NCBI GenBank assembly: GCA_965231765.1
Contig: OZ246887.1
Span: forward strand, 5,678,786 to 5,742,785
From: JAAXHF01 sp963665955
Lineage (GTDB): Bacteria > Desulfobacterota > Binatia > Bin18
DNA length: 64,000 nt
Direction: 5' to 3'
In this document: positions 24,020 through 33,640 of the stretch, piece by piece
Layout of the letters: every line of letters begins with the position of its first letter
Numbering within the stretch: position 1 is the first letter of the stretch
Program-made: the position numbers and the translations under genes
Notes under the pieces: model-generated
The model's input: only the letters and a program-made list of their open reading frames with translations
The model's database searches: none
What the model was told of the DNA's origin: nothing

Positions 24020-24484
24020 TCACTCCGAACAGTTCTGCATCAGCTCCAAGGTCGTGCCATCCAGGTCGCGGAAATAGACCGCTTTGACTTTTCCGTAGCC
24101 TTCGCCTTCGAGATCAAACAGCTGTGGGGCTGAATAGAAGTCCACCCCTTTGGCGCGCAGCTCTTGGTAGGTCTTTTCAATATCCTTGACCCAAAACGCG
24201 ACCTCTGTGATACCGGGGTTGGCCAGGCCGGGATACGGCTTGCCATGGTCTCCTGCCGGTTCAACAAAATGCAGGAGTTCAATCGGTGGGCTAGTTGGGT
24301 CGTCTTTGTAACGCAGATAGACGGCGCGCAGCTTTGTACCAGGCACCTGGGTAACGGTGCTGGCTTCTTCCCCGGCGATGGTCACGTCGCCAATGACCTT
24401 GAGGCCGAGCGTATCGCGATAAAATTCAACCGCCTTGTCCATATCTCTGACCGTAATGCCAACATGTGCAACTGCTCCTAACAT
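24020..24484 (-). CDS. VOC-family protein (glyoxalase/dioxygenase fold), 154 aa
   Basis: VAHVGITVRDMDKAVEFYRD and TLGLKVIGDV open the vicinal-oxygen-chelate fold; IELLHFVEP, GITEVAFWVKDIEK and TTLELMQNC give the usual metal-ligand positions (H8 and Glu residues). GGAGGGAGTGTT precedes the ATG. It is the first gene of the VOC - hydrolase - LLM cluster. Methylmalonyl-CoA epimerases, glyoxalases and extradiol dioxygenases share the fold; which applies is not decidable here. Confidence 0.83.
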   Translation of the reverse strand: MLGAVAHVGITVRDMDKAVEFYRDTLGLKVIGDVTIAGEEASTVTQVPGTKLRAVYLRYKDDPTSPPIELLHFVEPAGDHGKPYPGLANPGITEVAFWVKDIEKTYQELRAKGVDFYSAPQLFDLEGEGYGKVKAVYFRDLDGTTLELMQNCSE

Positions 24485-24595
24485 AACACTCCCTCCTTCA
24501 GTGGTGTTTCTCGCAGTAGACTAGCCCTAACTCCGATGCGGGTCTAGAACGACGCCTATGCGAGTCGCTTTCAAGCCGTAGCAGGATATGTGGAC

Positions 24596-24620
24596 AATCG
24601 CCACACCTCGGGCGATTTTT
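24596..24620. promoter_or_regulatory. Inverted repeat with T-run between divergent genes
   Basis: AATCGCC (24596-24602) and GGCGATT (24611-24617) with an 8-nt loop, followed by TTT. It lies about 80 bases upstream of the double CoA-transferase gene, in the gap between divergent operons. It could be an attenuator or a regulator binding site. Only the repeat itself is certain. Confidence 0.35.
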
Positions 24621-24699
24621 GTGCGGTCTGCGTTCCTTGCAGTTTGTACGGTCGAGATGCTAATCTTTGCGGGCGTGTGCAGTCATGAGGAAAGGTTAG

Positions 24700-27177
24700 A
24701 TGTCAAAGGTATACGACTCAGGCCATAAGGGGAGCACTGATATGCAAGGACTCGAAGGTGTGAAGGTCATCGAACTGGGACATCTGGTGTCGGCAGCCTA
24801 TGCAACAAAGCTGATGGCTGACCTGGGTGCTGAGGTGGTCAAAGTTGAAGAACCTGGGGGGGACCTTGCCCGTCAGCGAGGGCCGTTCCCGCAAAGTGAG
24901 CGAGACCCTGAGCAAAGCGGTCTCTTTTTGTATCTGAATACCAACAAACAGAGTGTCGTACTTAATCTCCCGCAAGAACGAGAACGCCTCGAACATCTTG
25001 TTACCGAGGCTGATATTCTTGTGCATAACTATGCGCCGGGCCAAATGGCTGCCCTCGGCATCGACTATGCCGCCTTTCGGGCGCTGAATCCTCGTTTGGT
25101 CATGTGTTCGATCACACCGTTTGGCTTAAGCGGTCCCCACAAGGACTATCACGCGCATGAATTGACTATCGCCCACGGTGGGGGCTGGGCGTGGCTCAGT
25201 CCGGGTGGCTCAGATCGGCCAGACTTGCCGCCGCTGAAAGCTGCTGGGCATCAGGCCGATTTCCAGATTGGGACGGCTGCGGCGGCTGCAACCATGGCTG
25301 CGTATACGAGTCTCTTGCGGACAGGGCAGGGCGAACATCTCGACTTTTCCGGCCAAGCGTATATTGCCTCGTTTGTTGATGTGAGTGCGCCGAATTACAC
25401 CTATCAGGAGCAAGTTGCCACCCGTTTAGGACAACGGGTGCTGTATCCGTGGGACATCTTCCCCTGCCAGGACGGCCTGATGTTTCTCGTCGTTGGTGAA
25501 GAAGATCAGTGGCAGCGACTGGTCGATTTAATGGGCAATCCTGAGTGGGCAGACTGGGAGATTTTTCAGGGGCTGGCGAATCGCAGCCAAAACCAGGACG
25601 TCTTAAGGCCGTATCTGGCCGACTGGGTCAAGGGCTGGAAGGTTGAAGAACTCTTTCGAGCCGGACAGGCGCGACGCATTTGTTTTGCCCCGGTGTTTGC
25701 GATGGCTCAGCTCGCCACTCAGGAACAGTTACACGCCAGGCACTTCTTCAGGGACGTGACTCACTCCAAAGCCGGAACGCTCACCCATCTGGGTGCTCCC
25801 TATTTGCTGGATACTCCGTGGTGGGAGCTGCGTCGTCCTGCCCCGCTGCTTGGAGAACACACTCCTGTGGCGGGTGCCGAGCGCACAACGCCACGCGCTG
25901 CTGACCGTTCTCAACCCAGCCCGCCACGTTCTCAACCCAGCCCGACGAGTCCCGGGCTCCCGCTGGCAGGCATACGAGTTGCTGACTTTAGCTGGGTGTG
26001 GGCGGGGCCTTTTGGCGCGCTGCAGCTGGCCCATTTGGGGGCGGAGGTGATTAAGATCGAGTCCCAAACACGCCTCGATTTAGCCCGACGGCTGCCGTAC
26101 TATCCCACAGGTATGGAGCCGGGAGTGAATCGGTGCGCGCTGTTTAATCAATGGGGCCAGGGCAAGAAGAGTGTCCTGCTCAATTTAACAAACCCCAAAG
26201 GAATCGCGCTTGCTAAGGAGTTGGTCAGCAAGAGTGATGTCGTCCTCCAAAACTTTGCGACTGGGGTGATGGATCAGCTCGGCTTGGGCTATGAGGAACT
26301 CAAACGCATCAAACCCGACATTATTATGGCGTCCATCTCCGGCTACGGCCAAACCGGGCCACAGCGCAACTATATGGCCTACGGTCCAGCTATTCCGCCG
26401 CTGACCGGCTTGTCTTCCATCACTGGCTATGAGGGCGGTCCGCCTCAGGAGGTCGGTATGGCGTATGGCGACCCGACCTCTGGCATTCATACGGCGGCGG
26501 CTATCACTGCCGCGCTCGCCGCCCGAGAGCGGACCGGTCAGGGCCAACACTTTGATGTGTCTTTGTGGCAAGCCGTTGCCGTCCTCGTGGCGGAAGGCTG
26601 GATGGACTACGCGATGAACAAGACGCAGCCAGCTCGGCAGGGCAATCGAGATACGTGGATGGCACCTCACAACTGTTACCGTTGTGCTGGTCAAGACAAA
26701 AAAGACGACGAATGGGTGACGATTGCCTGCGGGACTGATGAAGAGTGGCGGGCCTTATGTCAAGCGATAAGTCAGACGGAGTTGGCGACTGATACGCGAT
26801 TTCACACTGCGACCGCCCGAAAAGCCAATGAAGATGCGCTGGACCAGATTCTTTCTGCCTGGACGGAGACGCGCCAGAAGTGGGACGTGACCCACCAGCT
26901 CCAAGCAGTTGGCGTGGCCGCGTTTCCGTCGATGAGCGGCAAAGATTTAATAGAAGATCCGCATCTGAATGCTCGGGGATTTTTCGAGCGGCTGCCCCAT
27001 CCTGAAGTCGGCACCCGGACGCATATGGGAATTCCTTGGCTCCTGACCCATGCGCCGAATGGCGTCCGTTCTCCTGCCCCGTTGTTAGGGCAGGATACTG
27101 ACCAGGTAATGCGCGATGTGCTGGGGTATTCGAAGGAACAAATTGACCGGCTAAAAGAGGAACAGGTGTTGTCTTAA
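24700..27177 (+). CDS. Double-length family III CoA-transferase (two fused domains), 825 aa
   Basis: Two complete CaiB/BaiF domains in one chain. Domain 1 (about 14-395) starts LEGVKVIELGHLVSAAYATK with catalytic Asp in KAAGHQADFQIGTAAAA. A Pro/Ser-rich linker (about 395-425, with a duplicated 17-bp tract) leads to domain 2 (about 425-820), which starts LAGIRVADFSWVWAGPFGAL and has the Asp in GMAYGDPTSGIHTAAA. Family members are normally about 400 residues and form interlocked dimers, so this fusion may make its own pseudo-dimer with two active sites. AGGAAAGG precedes the ATG at 24700; an in-frame ATG at 24742 with GGGGAG is an alternative. Confidence 0.88.
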   Translation: MSKVYDSGHKGSTDMQGLEGVKVIELGHLVSAAYATKLMADLGAEVVKVEEPGGDLARQRGPFPQSERDPEQSGLFLYLNTNKQSVVLNLPQERERLEHLVTEADILVHNYAPGQMAALGIDYAAFRALNPRLVMCSITPFGLSGPHKDYHAHELTIAHGGGWAWLSPGGSDRPDLPPLKAAGHQADFQIGTAAAAATMAAYTSLLRTGQGEHLDFSGQAYIASFVDVSAPNYTYQEQVATRLGQRVLYPWDIFPCQDGLMFLVVGEEDQWQRLVDLMGNPEWADWEIFQGLANRSQNQDVLRPYLADWVKGWKVEELFRAGQARRICFAPVFAMAQLATQEQLHARHFFRDVTHSKAGTLTHLGAPYLLDTPWWELRRPAPLLGEHTPVAGAERTTPRAADRSQPSPPRSQPSPTSPGLPLAGIRVADFSWVWAGPFGALQLAHLGAEVIKIESQTRLDLARRLPYYPTGMEPGVNRCALFNQWGQGKKSVLLNLTNPKGIALAKELVSKSDVVLQNFATGVMDQLGLGYEELKRIKPDIIMASISGYGQTGPQRNYMAYGPAIPPLTGLSSITGYEGGPPQEVGMAYGDPTSGIHTAAAITAALAARERTGQGQHFDVSLWQAVAVLVAEGWMDYAMNKTQPARQGNRDTWMAPHNCYRCAGQDKKDDEWVTIACGTDEEWRALCQAISQTELATDTRFHTATARKANEDALDQILSAWTETRQKWDVTHQLQAVGVAAFPSMSGKDLIEDPHLNARGFFERLPHPEVGTRTHMGIPWLLTHAPNGVRSPAPLLGQDTDQVMRDVLGYSKEQIDRLKEEQVLS

Positions 27178-27194
27178 GGAATCCTTTTTGTAGC

Positions 27195-27258
27195 AGGGGC
27201 ATCTTGCCCCTGACGAGCGGGAGGCGAACTGTCGTGATTCACGGGCTGGAAGCCCGTG
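27195..27258. repeat. Two hairpins between convergent genes
   Basis: AGGGGCA-TCT-TGCCCCT (27195-27211) and CACGGGCT-GGA-AGCCCGTG (27240-27258) lie in the 97-base gap between the convergent CoA-transferase and TPR genes. The sequences (…GGGCATCTTGCCCC…, …GGGCTGGAAGCCC…) resemble dispersed intergenic palindromes common in environmental bacteria. They may act as bidirectional transcription stops although T-tracts are lacking. Confidence 0.6.
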
Positions 27259-27274
27259 CCACCAGTTGCACAAT

Positions 27275-28888
27275 CTAAGACGTCTTCTCTTTGAGAAAAT
27301 CCTGAGCTTCTTGCAGAACTTCAGGATTCCCTTTGCTTTTCCAAATCTCTACGAGCTGGGTATAGCGCTGCCGAGCCGTTGTTGTATCTCCACTCTTGGC
27401 AGCCGCTCTGGCGAGGCCACGCAGCGAAAGAGCGCGCTTGGGCGTCCTGAGCAGCGAAGCCTCGAACTGGGCCATCGCTTCTTGTGGCTGGCCGAGTTCG
27501 AGCAGAATTTCTCCATACAGCTCGTAGGCCGGCTTGATAGGTATTGCCGCTCCATTGGGTAAGCCTATGTCTTCTTCTATCGCAACGGCTTCTTTCATAA
27601 CCGCTATGGCCTTGTCGCTATGGCCTTGCGCCAGGTGGACGAGCGCCGCTATCTCCTTATGCATAATGGCTATGGATTTTTTGATTCGCGGGATTGGGTG
27701 CTTCACTTTTTCCAGATTCTTGAGGCTCGCTTCCACCTGCTCAGCTGTTGCAACATCACCCAGCCGTATCGCGCTCAGCCCTGTCGCCATGAGCTCAGGA
27801 GCTGTTGTTGTTTTCGCAATGGGCAGCTTCTCCCACTGCTCGCTTTCGACAATATAGCGGGCGGTCATGGTGCCAGGGCCTTCTTTGACGAATGGAATCT
27901 TGCTTTCTGTGGCGATTGGTCGGAGCAGGTCAATTGCTTTTTTCGCTGTGGCATAGTCAGCTTGCTGAAGAGAGCCGTACTGCCCCCAGTCCAGTGCGTG
28001 CCATACGGATGTGTCACTGAAATATCGCTGCGTCTCACTAAAACCGGCGCGCTCCTGCCACAGACTGATCGCGGCCTGATAAGATGCATCATTCGAGGCC
28101 ACGACGCGATCCCACATGCCGCGCTGAATAAAAATGTGCGAGGGCATATGCAACGCGTGTGACGCGTCAGGAGCAATCTCAGCATAGCGCTCAGCTGCTG
28201 TCAGGGCGAGCGGTGCATGCACCGGGTCATCGAAGGCGTGGATAACATAGTGGGCGGCACCAGGATGGTCAGGATGTTTGCGGAAAATGTCTTGAGCAAT
28301 AGCGCCTGCCTGCATACGGACTCGGTAGGTAGATTCAGCGCCCCACGAGCTGCCGATATGGCGGACTGTACCAAGCAAAGCGACCGCATAAAAGGCCTGG
28401 ATCTCTTCCTCGTCTGGAAATTGGGCGGCCAATCGGCCCATTGCCTGGGCATAGGCGAGCGCTCGCTCTGAGGCGCTCCCCTCTCCATACAGAATCTCGA
28501 CGGCCTCAAGAAAACCGGCCTCGCGAGGGGTTGGGGCCTTTGCCGCCCGTTCAGCAGGCGTAGGACCAAGACGGGTCAGCACTTTCCGGGGAGACTCAAG
28601 GTCACGCTCAGATATAAGAGGGTGATTATGGCACAGCGCCTCGCCCCAATACGCCAGCGCAAAATCTGGTGCGATTTTTGAGGCAGCTTGGAAAGCTTCG
28701 GCCGCGTCCTCAAATCCAAAGCTATGCAGATATTTTACTCCTCGAAGGAAATGCTCTTGAGCAGCTTCGGGGCCGGAGTTGGGGAAATTGATGCTGCCAA
28801 GTCTTAAGGGCTCAGCTTCTGACAGACCGACGAGAGAACAGGTGAGCAGCAACTGGGCGAGGACACGGCTCAGGGTTTTGTCTTTCAT
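27275..28888 (-). CDS. Exported TPR protein, 537 aa
   Basis: An N-terminal signal peptide (KDKTLSRVLAQLLLTCSLVG, cleavage about residue 25 after SEA) is followed by HFLRGVKYLHSFGFEDAAEA and IAPDFALAYWGEALCHNH, the same TPR start as the protein at 1031-2698. Conserved HYVIHAFDDPVHAPLAL and SHALHMPSHIFIQRGMWD segments follow, then classical TPR pairs near residues 440-530 (AMAQFEASLLRTPKRALSLR). Probably periplasmic. Its role is unknown, but TPRs suggest protein-protein scaffolding. Confidence 0.82.
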   Translation of the reverse strand: MKDKTLSRVLAQLLLTCSLVGLSEAEPLRLGSINFPNSGPEAAQEHFLRGVKYLHSFGFEDAAEAFQAASKIAPDFALAYWGEALCHNHPLISERDLESPRKVLTRLGPTPAERAAKAPTPREAGFLEAVEILYGEGSASERALAYAQAMGRLAAQFPDEEEIQAFYAVALLGTVRHIGSSWGAESTYRVRMQAGAIAQDIFRKHPDHPGAAHYVIHAFDDPVHAPLALTAAERYAEIAPDASHALHMPSHIFIQRGMWDRVVASNDASYQAAISLWQERAGFSETQRYFSDTSVWHALDWGQYGSLQQADYATAKKAIDLLRPIATESKIPFVKEGPGTMTARYIVESEQWEKLPIAKTTTAPELMATGLSAIRLGDVATAEQVEASLKNLEKVKHPIPRIKKSIAIMHKEIAALVHLAQGHSDKAIAVMKEAVAIEEDIGLPNGAAIPIKPAYELYGEILLELGQPQEAMAQFEASLLRTPKRALSLRGLARAAAKSGDTTTARQRYTQLVEIWKSKGNPEVLQEAQDFLKEKTS

Positions 28889-29045
28889 TGTGAGTCACTC
28901 CTTCATAACAAGACCTGTCCGGCATCCTATTTGACTGCTTGGTTTTGGACAATGGCCGGCTGTGTGCAGGACAACTGCCTTTTGTTTCGCACCGCGGAGT
29001 GCTATAGGTCGGGCTTTACAGATAACTCAGAAAAAGGAGGACACC

Positions 29046-29495
29046 ATGCTGAAGCAGAAAACCGCTGCGGAATATGTCCACATCGGTGGTGTGGACTGGC
29101 AGCCGCTTCCGGAAGGTTTTGCCATTGGTGGGGGGAAGTGGAAGCTCCTGCATGTCTCGCCGGAAATGGGCTCGTGGTCGGCGATGTTTGCGTTTCCCAA
29201 AGGCGCTTCAGTCGCCAAGCACATCCATGTTGGCCCTGGTGAATACTTTCTGACCAAAGGTCAGCTCGAAGTGCGCGGTGGTGATATGGGCGGCGGCGAC
29301 ACTGCGACTGCTCCTGGTTATGGTTATGAGCCGTGCAATGCTCGACACGATCAGACAGATTTCCTGGAAGACAGTGAAATCTACATGTCGTTCTTGGGAC
29401 CCCTGCAGATCCTGGATGATGACGATAACACCGTCGGCGTTCTCGGCTGGGAGCAGGCTCAAGGGCTGTGGGCTGAGCAGACGGGGCAGGGGTAG
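29046..29495 (+). CDS. Cupin-fold protein (dihydroxyacetophenone-dioxygenase-like), 149 aa
   Basis: AAAAAGGAGGACACC before the ATG is a near-ideal ribosome binding site and overrides an earlier in-frame ATG at 28962. The protein reads SAMFAFPKGASVAKHIHVGP, GEYFLTKGQLEVRGGDMGGG and YEPCNARHDQTDF, giving HxH, E and H metal positions of a cupin. It resembles the ChrR/2,4'-dihydroxyacetophenone dioxygenase-like cupins. Substrate unknown. It stands alone and diverges from the exported TPR gene. Confidence 0.78.
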   Translation: MLKQKTAAEYVHIGGVDWQPLPEGFAIGGGKWKLLHVSPEMGSWSAMFAFPKGASVAKHIHVGPGEYFLTKGQLEVRGGDMGGGDTATAPGYGYEPCNARHDQTDFLEDSEIYMSFLGPLQILDDDDNTVGVLGWEQAQGLWAEQTGQG

Positions 29496-29520
29496 GCTGG
29501 TCCTTGGCTGTCGTGTTTTC

Positions 29521-29543
29521 TCCCTCTCGCTGAGGGAGAGGGA
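29521..29543. repeat. Hairpin between convergent genes
   Basis: TCCCTCTC (29521-29528) pairs with GAGAGGGA (29536-29543). It sits between the convergent cupin and amidohydrolase genes and resembles the hairpin at 882-902. A transcription stop or dispersed repeat. Confidence 0.5.
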
Positions 29544-29639
29544 AGCCGATAACAGGGAAACGTCTTCAGTCGGGACAGCTGCCCCCCGCCTGCCCAGCCC
29601 CAGGGCAAGGACAGCGGGGTGTCCCTATACAGCAACACC

Positions 29640-31382
29640 TTACAGTGCTGCTGAGCTCGCCTGACCATGGCGCAAAAGTTGACCTGGAGTCTCCCCAGTA
29701 CACTTGCCCTCGACAAACGTTTCCACGCCGTTGACGATGATTGAGCGGTAGCCTTTTGAACGCTGTACTCGGCGCCACTCGCCGCCTGGCAGATCATGCG
29801 CGATCTCGCCAATCCAATCCGGCTCGATGCCGAGGCCATTCAGCTCGTACACGACGACGTCAGCAGCCGCGCCTGCGCGCAAGACTCCGCGGTCACGGAA
29901 GCCAGCCGCATGGGCGGGCAGGGCTGACAGGCGATAGTGCGCCTCTTCAAGGCTGATTTTTTGCTCGTCGCGGACCATCCAACGCAGAAAGTCGGTGGTG
30001 AACGCACCGCCAGTGAAGAACTTGGTATGCGCTCCGCCGTCTGACACACCTGGAAAGGTATACATCGAGTTATTGATAATCTCAGCGTTAAAATCCACAT
30101 TGAACTCCGGCTCAGGCTGCATGAACTCAGCCTTGAGATCGGTCGCCAAGGAGAGATCCAACATGACATCGACCGGATGTTTATGCTCTTCCTCAGCGAT
30201 CTCGCTGAGCGCCTTGCCAACATACTTTTCCAGCTCAGGCTTATTCTCGACTGACTGTACAAGCAAGCGTGGCAGCCGCCCGCCGATTCCGGCCGCATTG
30301 CGATCTAAGGCCCGCATCGACTTCTCGCTTTTCGCCGCTTCACGCAGCTTGGGGTCACGCATTTTTTGCGCCCGTTCTGCCTTTGTCCCAGTCAGCATAT
30401 CGCGCCAGGCCGCCGATACGTCGTACAGATTCCAGTGTTCAAGCGTAAAACCAAAGCCGCTACGCACAGTTGCGCCTTGCCCAAAGATCGGCAAGCCTTT
30501 GCTCCGCATGCGCTCCAGCCAGGCGAGACTCTTGCGGTGCGGATCGGGATTATGTTTACTCGCCGCAATTGCATTATGCAGAATCGGTCGCTGGGCTTCG
30601 GCAGCCAGTTTTTCTAAAAACGCCAGGTCTTCCTTCATATGCCCAGTCGCCTGGGTGGTCTGGATAAAACCTTCGTCGCGTGCACTGAGCACCCGGGCGA
30701 GGTTCAGGATATCCTCGTCGGCCATCGTATCAGTCACCATTGGTGATCCATCATAATCGGCCTGACCTGAATGCCAGCCCAGCCGTTGAAACGAAAAGCC
30801 ACACAGGCCGGCATCCATGCCTTCGGCCAGCAGGCGACGCATTTCCGTCTTTTCTTCTTCTGTGGCAGGCCGTGTTTTTGCCGCCTCAAGACCCATGACA
30901 TACGTCATGAGCGAGGCGGTCGGCATATATTGAATACAATTCAATCCCTTGGGAGCCCGGTCAAGCGAATCCAGGTACTCTGGAATCGTCTCCCAGTCCC
31001 AGTCCATGCCCGCTTCCATCGACACATACGGAATCGCTTCAGTCCGGGTCATGGTCAGCATTGAGCGTTCCTGAAAATCAGGTTTGCACGGCGCAAAGCC
31101 AAAACCACAGTTGCCCAACACCAGTGAGGTGACTCCATGCCAGCCAGAGATTGTACAATACGGGTCCCAGCGAATTTGCGCATCGTAATGGGTATGTAAG
31201 TCAATGAAACCCGGCGCAACGATTAAGCCGTCAGCATCAATCACCTGTTTGGCAGAACCCGGTGCGCGTCCACCAATCTGGGCGATTTTGCCATCCTTGA
31301 TCCATACGTCGGCCCGAAAGCGTGGTACGCGGGTGCCATCAACAACTGTTCCACCTTTGATCTGAATATCAAAATCTGCCAT
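29640..31382 (-). CDS. N-acyl-D-amino-acid deacylase-type amidohydrolase, 580 aa
   Basis: Amidohydrolase-3/D-aminoacylase group: DIQIKGGTVVDGTRVPRFRA with APGFIDLHTHYDAQI (metal HxH), LVLGNCGFGFAPC, and the C-terminal SDGGAHTKFFTGGAF with the active-site Asp. CAGGAGGGAAAAAAG precedes the ATG. Length is normal for the family, which hydrolyses N-acyl amino acids and related amides; many environmental copies have other, unknown substrates. It overlaps no gene and is 15 bases downstream of a two-domain VOC gene on the same strand, probably in one operon. Confidence 0.87.
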   Translation of the reverse strand: MADFDIQIKGGTVVDGTRVPRFRADVWIKDGKIAQIGGRAPGSAKQVIDADGLIVAPGFIDLHTHYDAQIRWDPYCTISGWHGVTSLVLGNCGFGFAPCKPDFQERSMLTMTRTEAIPYVSMEAGMDWDWETIPEYLDSLDRAPKGLNCIQYMPTASLMTYVMGLEAAKTRPATEEEKTEMRRLLAEGMDAGLCGFSFQRLGWHSGQADYDGSPMVTDTMADEDILNLARVLSARDEGFIQTTQATGHMKEDLAFLEKLAAEAQRPILHNAIAASKHNPDPHRKSLAWLERMRSKGLPIFGQGATVRSGFGFTLEHWNLYDVSAAWRDMLTGTKAERAQKMRDPKLREAAKSEKSMRALDRNAAGIGGRLPRLLVQSVENKPELEKYVGKALSEIAEEEHKHPVDVMLDLSLATDLKAEFMQPEPEFNVDFNAEIINNSMYTFPGVSDGGAHTKFFTGGAFTTDFLRWMVRDEQKISLEEAHYRLSALPAHAAGFRDRGVLRAGAAADVVVYELNGLGIEPDWIGEIAHDLPGGEWRRVQRSKGYRSIIVNGVETFVEGKCTGETPGQLLRHGQASSAAL

Positions 31383-31397
31383 CTTTTTTCCCTCCTG

Positions 31398-32282
31398 CTA
31401 GCGTGGATCATTTGCAAAATTGCGCCGGGTAAAACCTACCACCATGCCAAAGGCTTGATCGGTCCCAAGTATAATCGTATCAGCCCCATCGGCTTGCGGC
31501 TGATGCTGCTTCGATGTGAGAAAATCCTGAGCCCGACTGAGATCTCTTGTCTTAAAGACGAGAGAGTAAACTCCCTCACCGTTTTTTTCCAGCTCTTGGC
31601 CCTCAGGGCTGTTCATCGACAACGGCTCTGAGAGTTCGACAACCGTATCTTCCCCGATGGCGACAAAAGCACTCTGCTTGCGGTCAGCGATCTGCTCTTC
31701 ATGGATGAGCGTGCCGCCCAATACGTCGCAATACAGCCGTTTCGCCTTGCCCAGATTGCCAACCACGACACCGATATGCGAGGCACGCTCAATGCCGAGC
31801 GGGTGCTCCAACCACGGTGTGCTCGACCAGCCTGATTCCATACGCGGATCAGGAATAAAATCGCCAGACAAGGCGAATTCCAGCTGGCCCGGCGTTTCCC
31901 TGGGATGTGTCCACACGGCAGCCATCTTGTGGGGCGGTTTGACGACCTTGCCCACGATATTAAACAGCCGTAAATCCTCGCTATCGAGCCGCTCAGATAT
32001 CGCCTCAACATCATCAACATACCAGGCAATCGAATGAAAATGCTGCCCAAACCGATCGTGGAACTTCTTGACCGACGGATTCTTGAGCGGCTCGACCTTA
32101 GCCGGCATCATAGGCTCCATGATGACCTCCCCAATCGCAATCAGAGAAGCATTCCGGCCAGCCAATTCTTCATAGCCATTATAGAAGCGTTTGACCGAAA
32201 ACACGTCATCGTACCATGTATCGACCGCTTCGAGATCGTCTACAACGTGGGTGAGATGAAACAGTTTGCCTATTTTGAACAT
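31398..32282 (-). CDS. Two-domain VOC-family protein, 294 aa
   Basis: FKIGKLFHLTHVVDDLEAVD opens a first VOC module, and ERASHIGVVVGNLGKAKRLY opens a second near residue 165, so the chain folds as a pseudo-dimer as in extradiol dioxygenases. His in both openings and VVELSEP/YSLVFKT strands give candidate metal ligands. The ATG at 32282 is preferred since AAGGGGGCACGC precedes it. It sits just upstream of the D-aminoacylase-like gene. Function unresolved. Confidence 0.8.
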   Translation of the reverse strand: MFKIGKLFHLTHVVDDLEAVDTWYDDVFSVKRFYNGYEELAGRNASLIAIGEVIMEPMMPAKVEPLKNPSVKKFHDRFGQHFHSIAWYVDDVEAISERLDSEDLRLFNIVGKVVKPPHKMAAVWTHPRETPGQLEFALSGDFIPDPRMESGWSSTPWLEHPLGIERASHIGVVVGNLGKAKRLYCDVLGGTLIHEEQIADRKQSAFVAIGEDTVVELSEPLSMNSPEGQELEKNGEGVYSLVFKTRDLSRAQDFLTSKQHQPQADGADTIILGTDQAFGMVVGFTRRNFANDPR

Positions 32283-32425
32283 GCGTGCCCCCTTGTGTGC
32301 GTGTGGCATGATCATAGCTCGTCAGCTGCGGAAGCGTAAAGGGCAGGTCCGGTGACTTCGGATAGACAGTGGCCGAGTGACTGTGGTAAATCGCAATCCA
32401 TTCACACTCTTTTGAGGAGGAGTTG

Positions 32426-33640
32426 ATGTCTTTCTTGCTACGTCTGTGGATGTATGGACTCGTTGCCCTGGCCTCGGCTCCGGCCCAAGGCATGCTAGAG
32501 AGTACGAGAGCAAGTACGCAGCATTTTGAGCTTGCACGGAGTGACAGTCAGGAGCGGGAGCCGCAGTCCCCACGGGTTTCATGCGAAGGTTGGAACACAG
32601 ACACGGTCAGAGAGAAGACCGCCGAGTGGATGCGGCAATGCCTGGCCGGTGGCGCGAACCCGAATGCACGGGATAATGACGGTGCGACGCCATTGCATTT
32701 TGCCTCGTTGCTTGGCAACGCCGAGAAGGTCCAGCTCTTGCTCGTAGCCGGAGCGGACCCGAATGCACGGAACAATTACGGTACGAGGCCGTTAGACGCG
32801 GCTGCATTGCGTGGCAGCACTGAGAGCGAGATAGTCCGGCTCTTACTGGCAGCGGGCGCGGAGGTGAATGCACGGAACAATTACGGTGCAACACCGTTGC
32901 ATTCTGCCACAGGGCATGGCAGCGCCGAAAAAGTCCGGCTCTTGCTCGCGGCGGGCGCGAACCCGAATGCGCGGGGCAATAACGGTATGACGCCGCTGCA
33001 TTCTGCCATGCGGCGCTACAGTGCCGAGAGCGAAATAGCCAGGATTTTACTGGCGGCCGACGCGGAGGTAAACGCACGGGGCGTTAACAGTCAGACGCCG
33101 TTGCATATGGCTGTGTTTTACCAACATGGAGAGGTGAGCAGAATTTTACTTGAGGCGGGCGCGAACCCAAATGCGCGAGCCGATGACGGGGAGACGCCGT
33201 TACATTTTGCTGCGCGGCTTGGCAGTGTCGAGAAGGTCCGGCTCTTGCTCGTAGCCGGAGCGGACCCGAGTGCACGGGGTATTGACGGTGCAACGCCGTT
33301 GCATGTGGCTACGTGGCGTGACAGCGCCGAGAGCGAGATAGTCCGGCTTTTACTGGCGGCGGGCGCGGACCCGAATACACAGGGCCTCATCGGTTACACG
33401 CCGCTGCATTTTGCTGTACGGTTTGGCAGCACCGAGAAGGTCCGGCTCTTGCTCGCGGCTGGGGTGGACCCAAATGCACAAGATAAAGACGGGAAAAGCC
33501 CGCTCCTCTTTCTACAAGGACAGACATTTCTGAATCCCGCCATAGAACGCGCCTTAATCGCAGCGGGCGCAGACCCGACTATCGGGGGCTATACGTGTCT
33601 CACGCCGGAATGTACGTTCCAAAAGACCGGCACCCAATAG
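32426..33640 (+). CDS. Exported ankyrin-repeat protein, 404 aa
   Basis: A short signal peptide (SFLLRLWMYGLVALASAPAQ) leads into about eight full ankyrin repeats plus a degenerate ninth, each with the G.TPLH...G..E.V.LLL.AGA.PNAR pattern. Repeats alternate between standard 33-residue units and longer units carrying an ESEIVRLLL insertion, which points to duplication in pairs. DNA identity between repeats is also high, so copy number may vary between strains. GAGGAGGAGTTG precedes the ATG. The C-terminus has two Cys (GGYTCLTPECTF). Probably periplasmic or secreted; a binding protein of unknown target. Confidence 0.87.
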   Translation: MSFLLRLWMYGLVALASAPAQGMLESTRASTQHFELARSDSQEREPQSPRVSCEGWNTDTVREKTAEWMRQCLAGGANPNARDNDGATPLHFASLLGNAEKVQLLLVAGADPNARNNYGTRPLDAAALRGSTESEIVRLLLAAGAEVNARNNYGATPLHSATGHGSAEKVRLLLAAGANPNARGNNGMTPLHSAMRRYSAESEIARILLAADAEVNARGVNSQTPLHMAVFYQHGEVSRILLEAGANPNARADDGETPLHFAARLGSVEKVRLLLVAGADPSARGIDGATPLHVATWRDSAESEIVRLLLAAGADPNTQGLIGYTPLHFAVRFGSTEKVRLLLAAGVDPNAQDKDGKSPLLFLQGQTFLNPAIERALIAAGADPTIGGYTCLTPECTFQKTGTQ

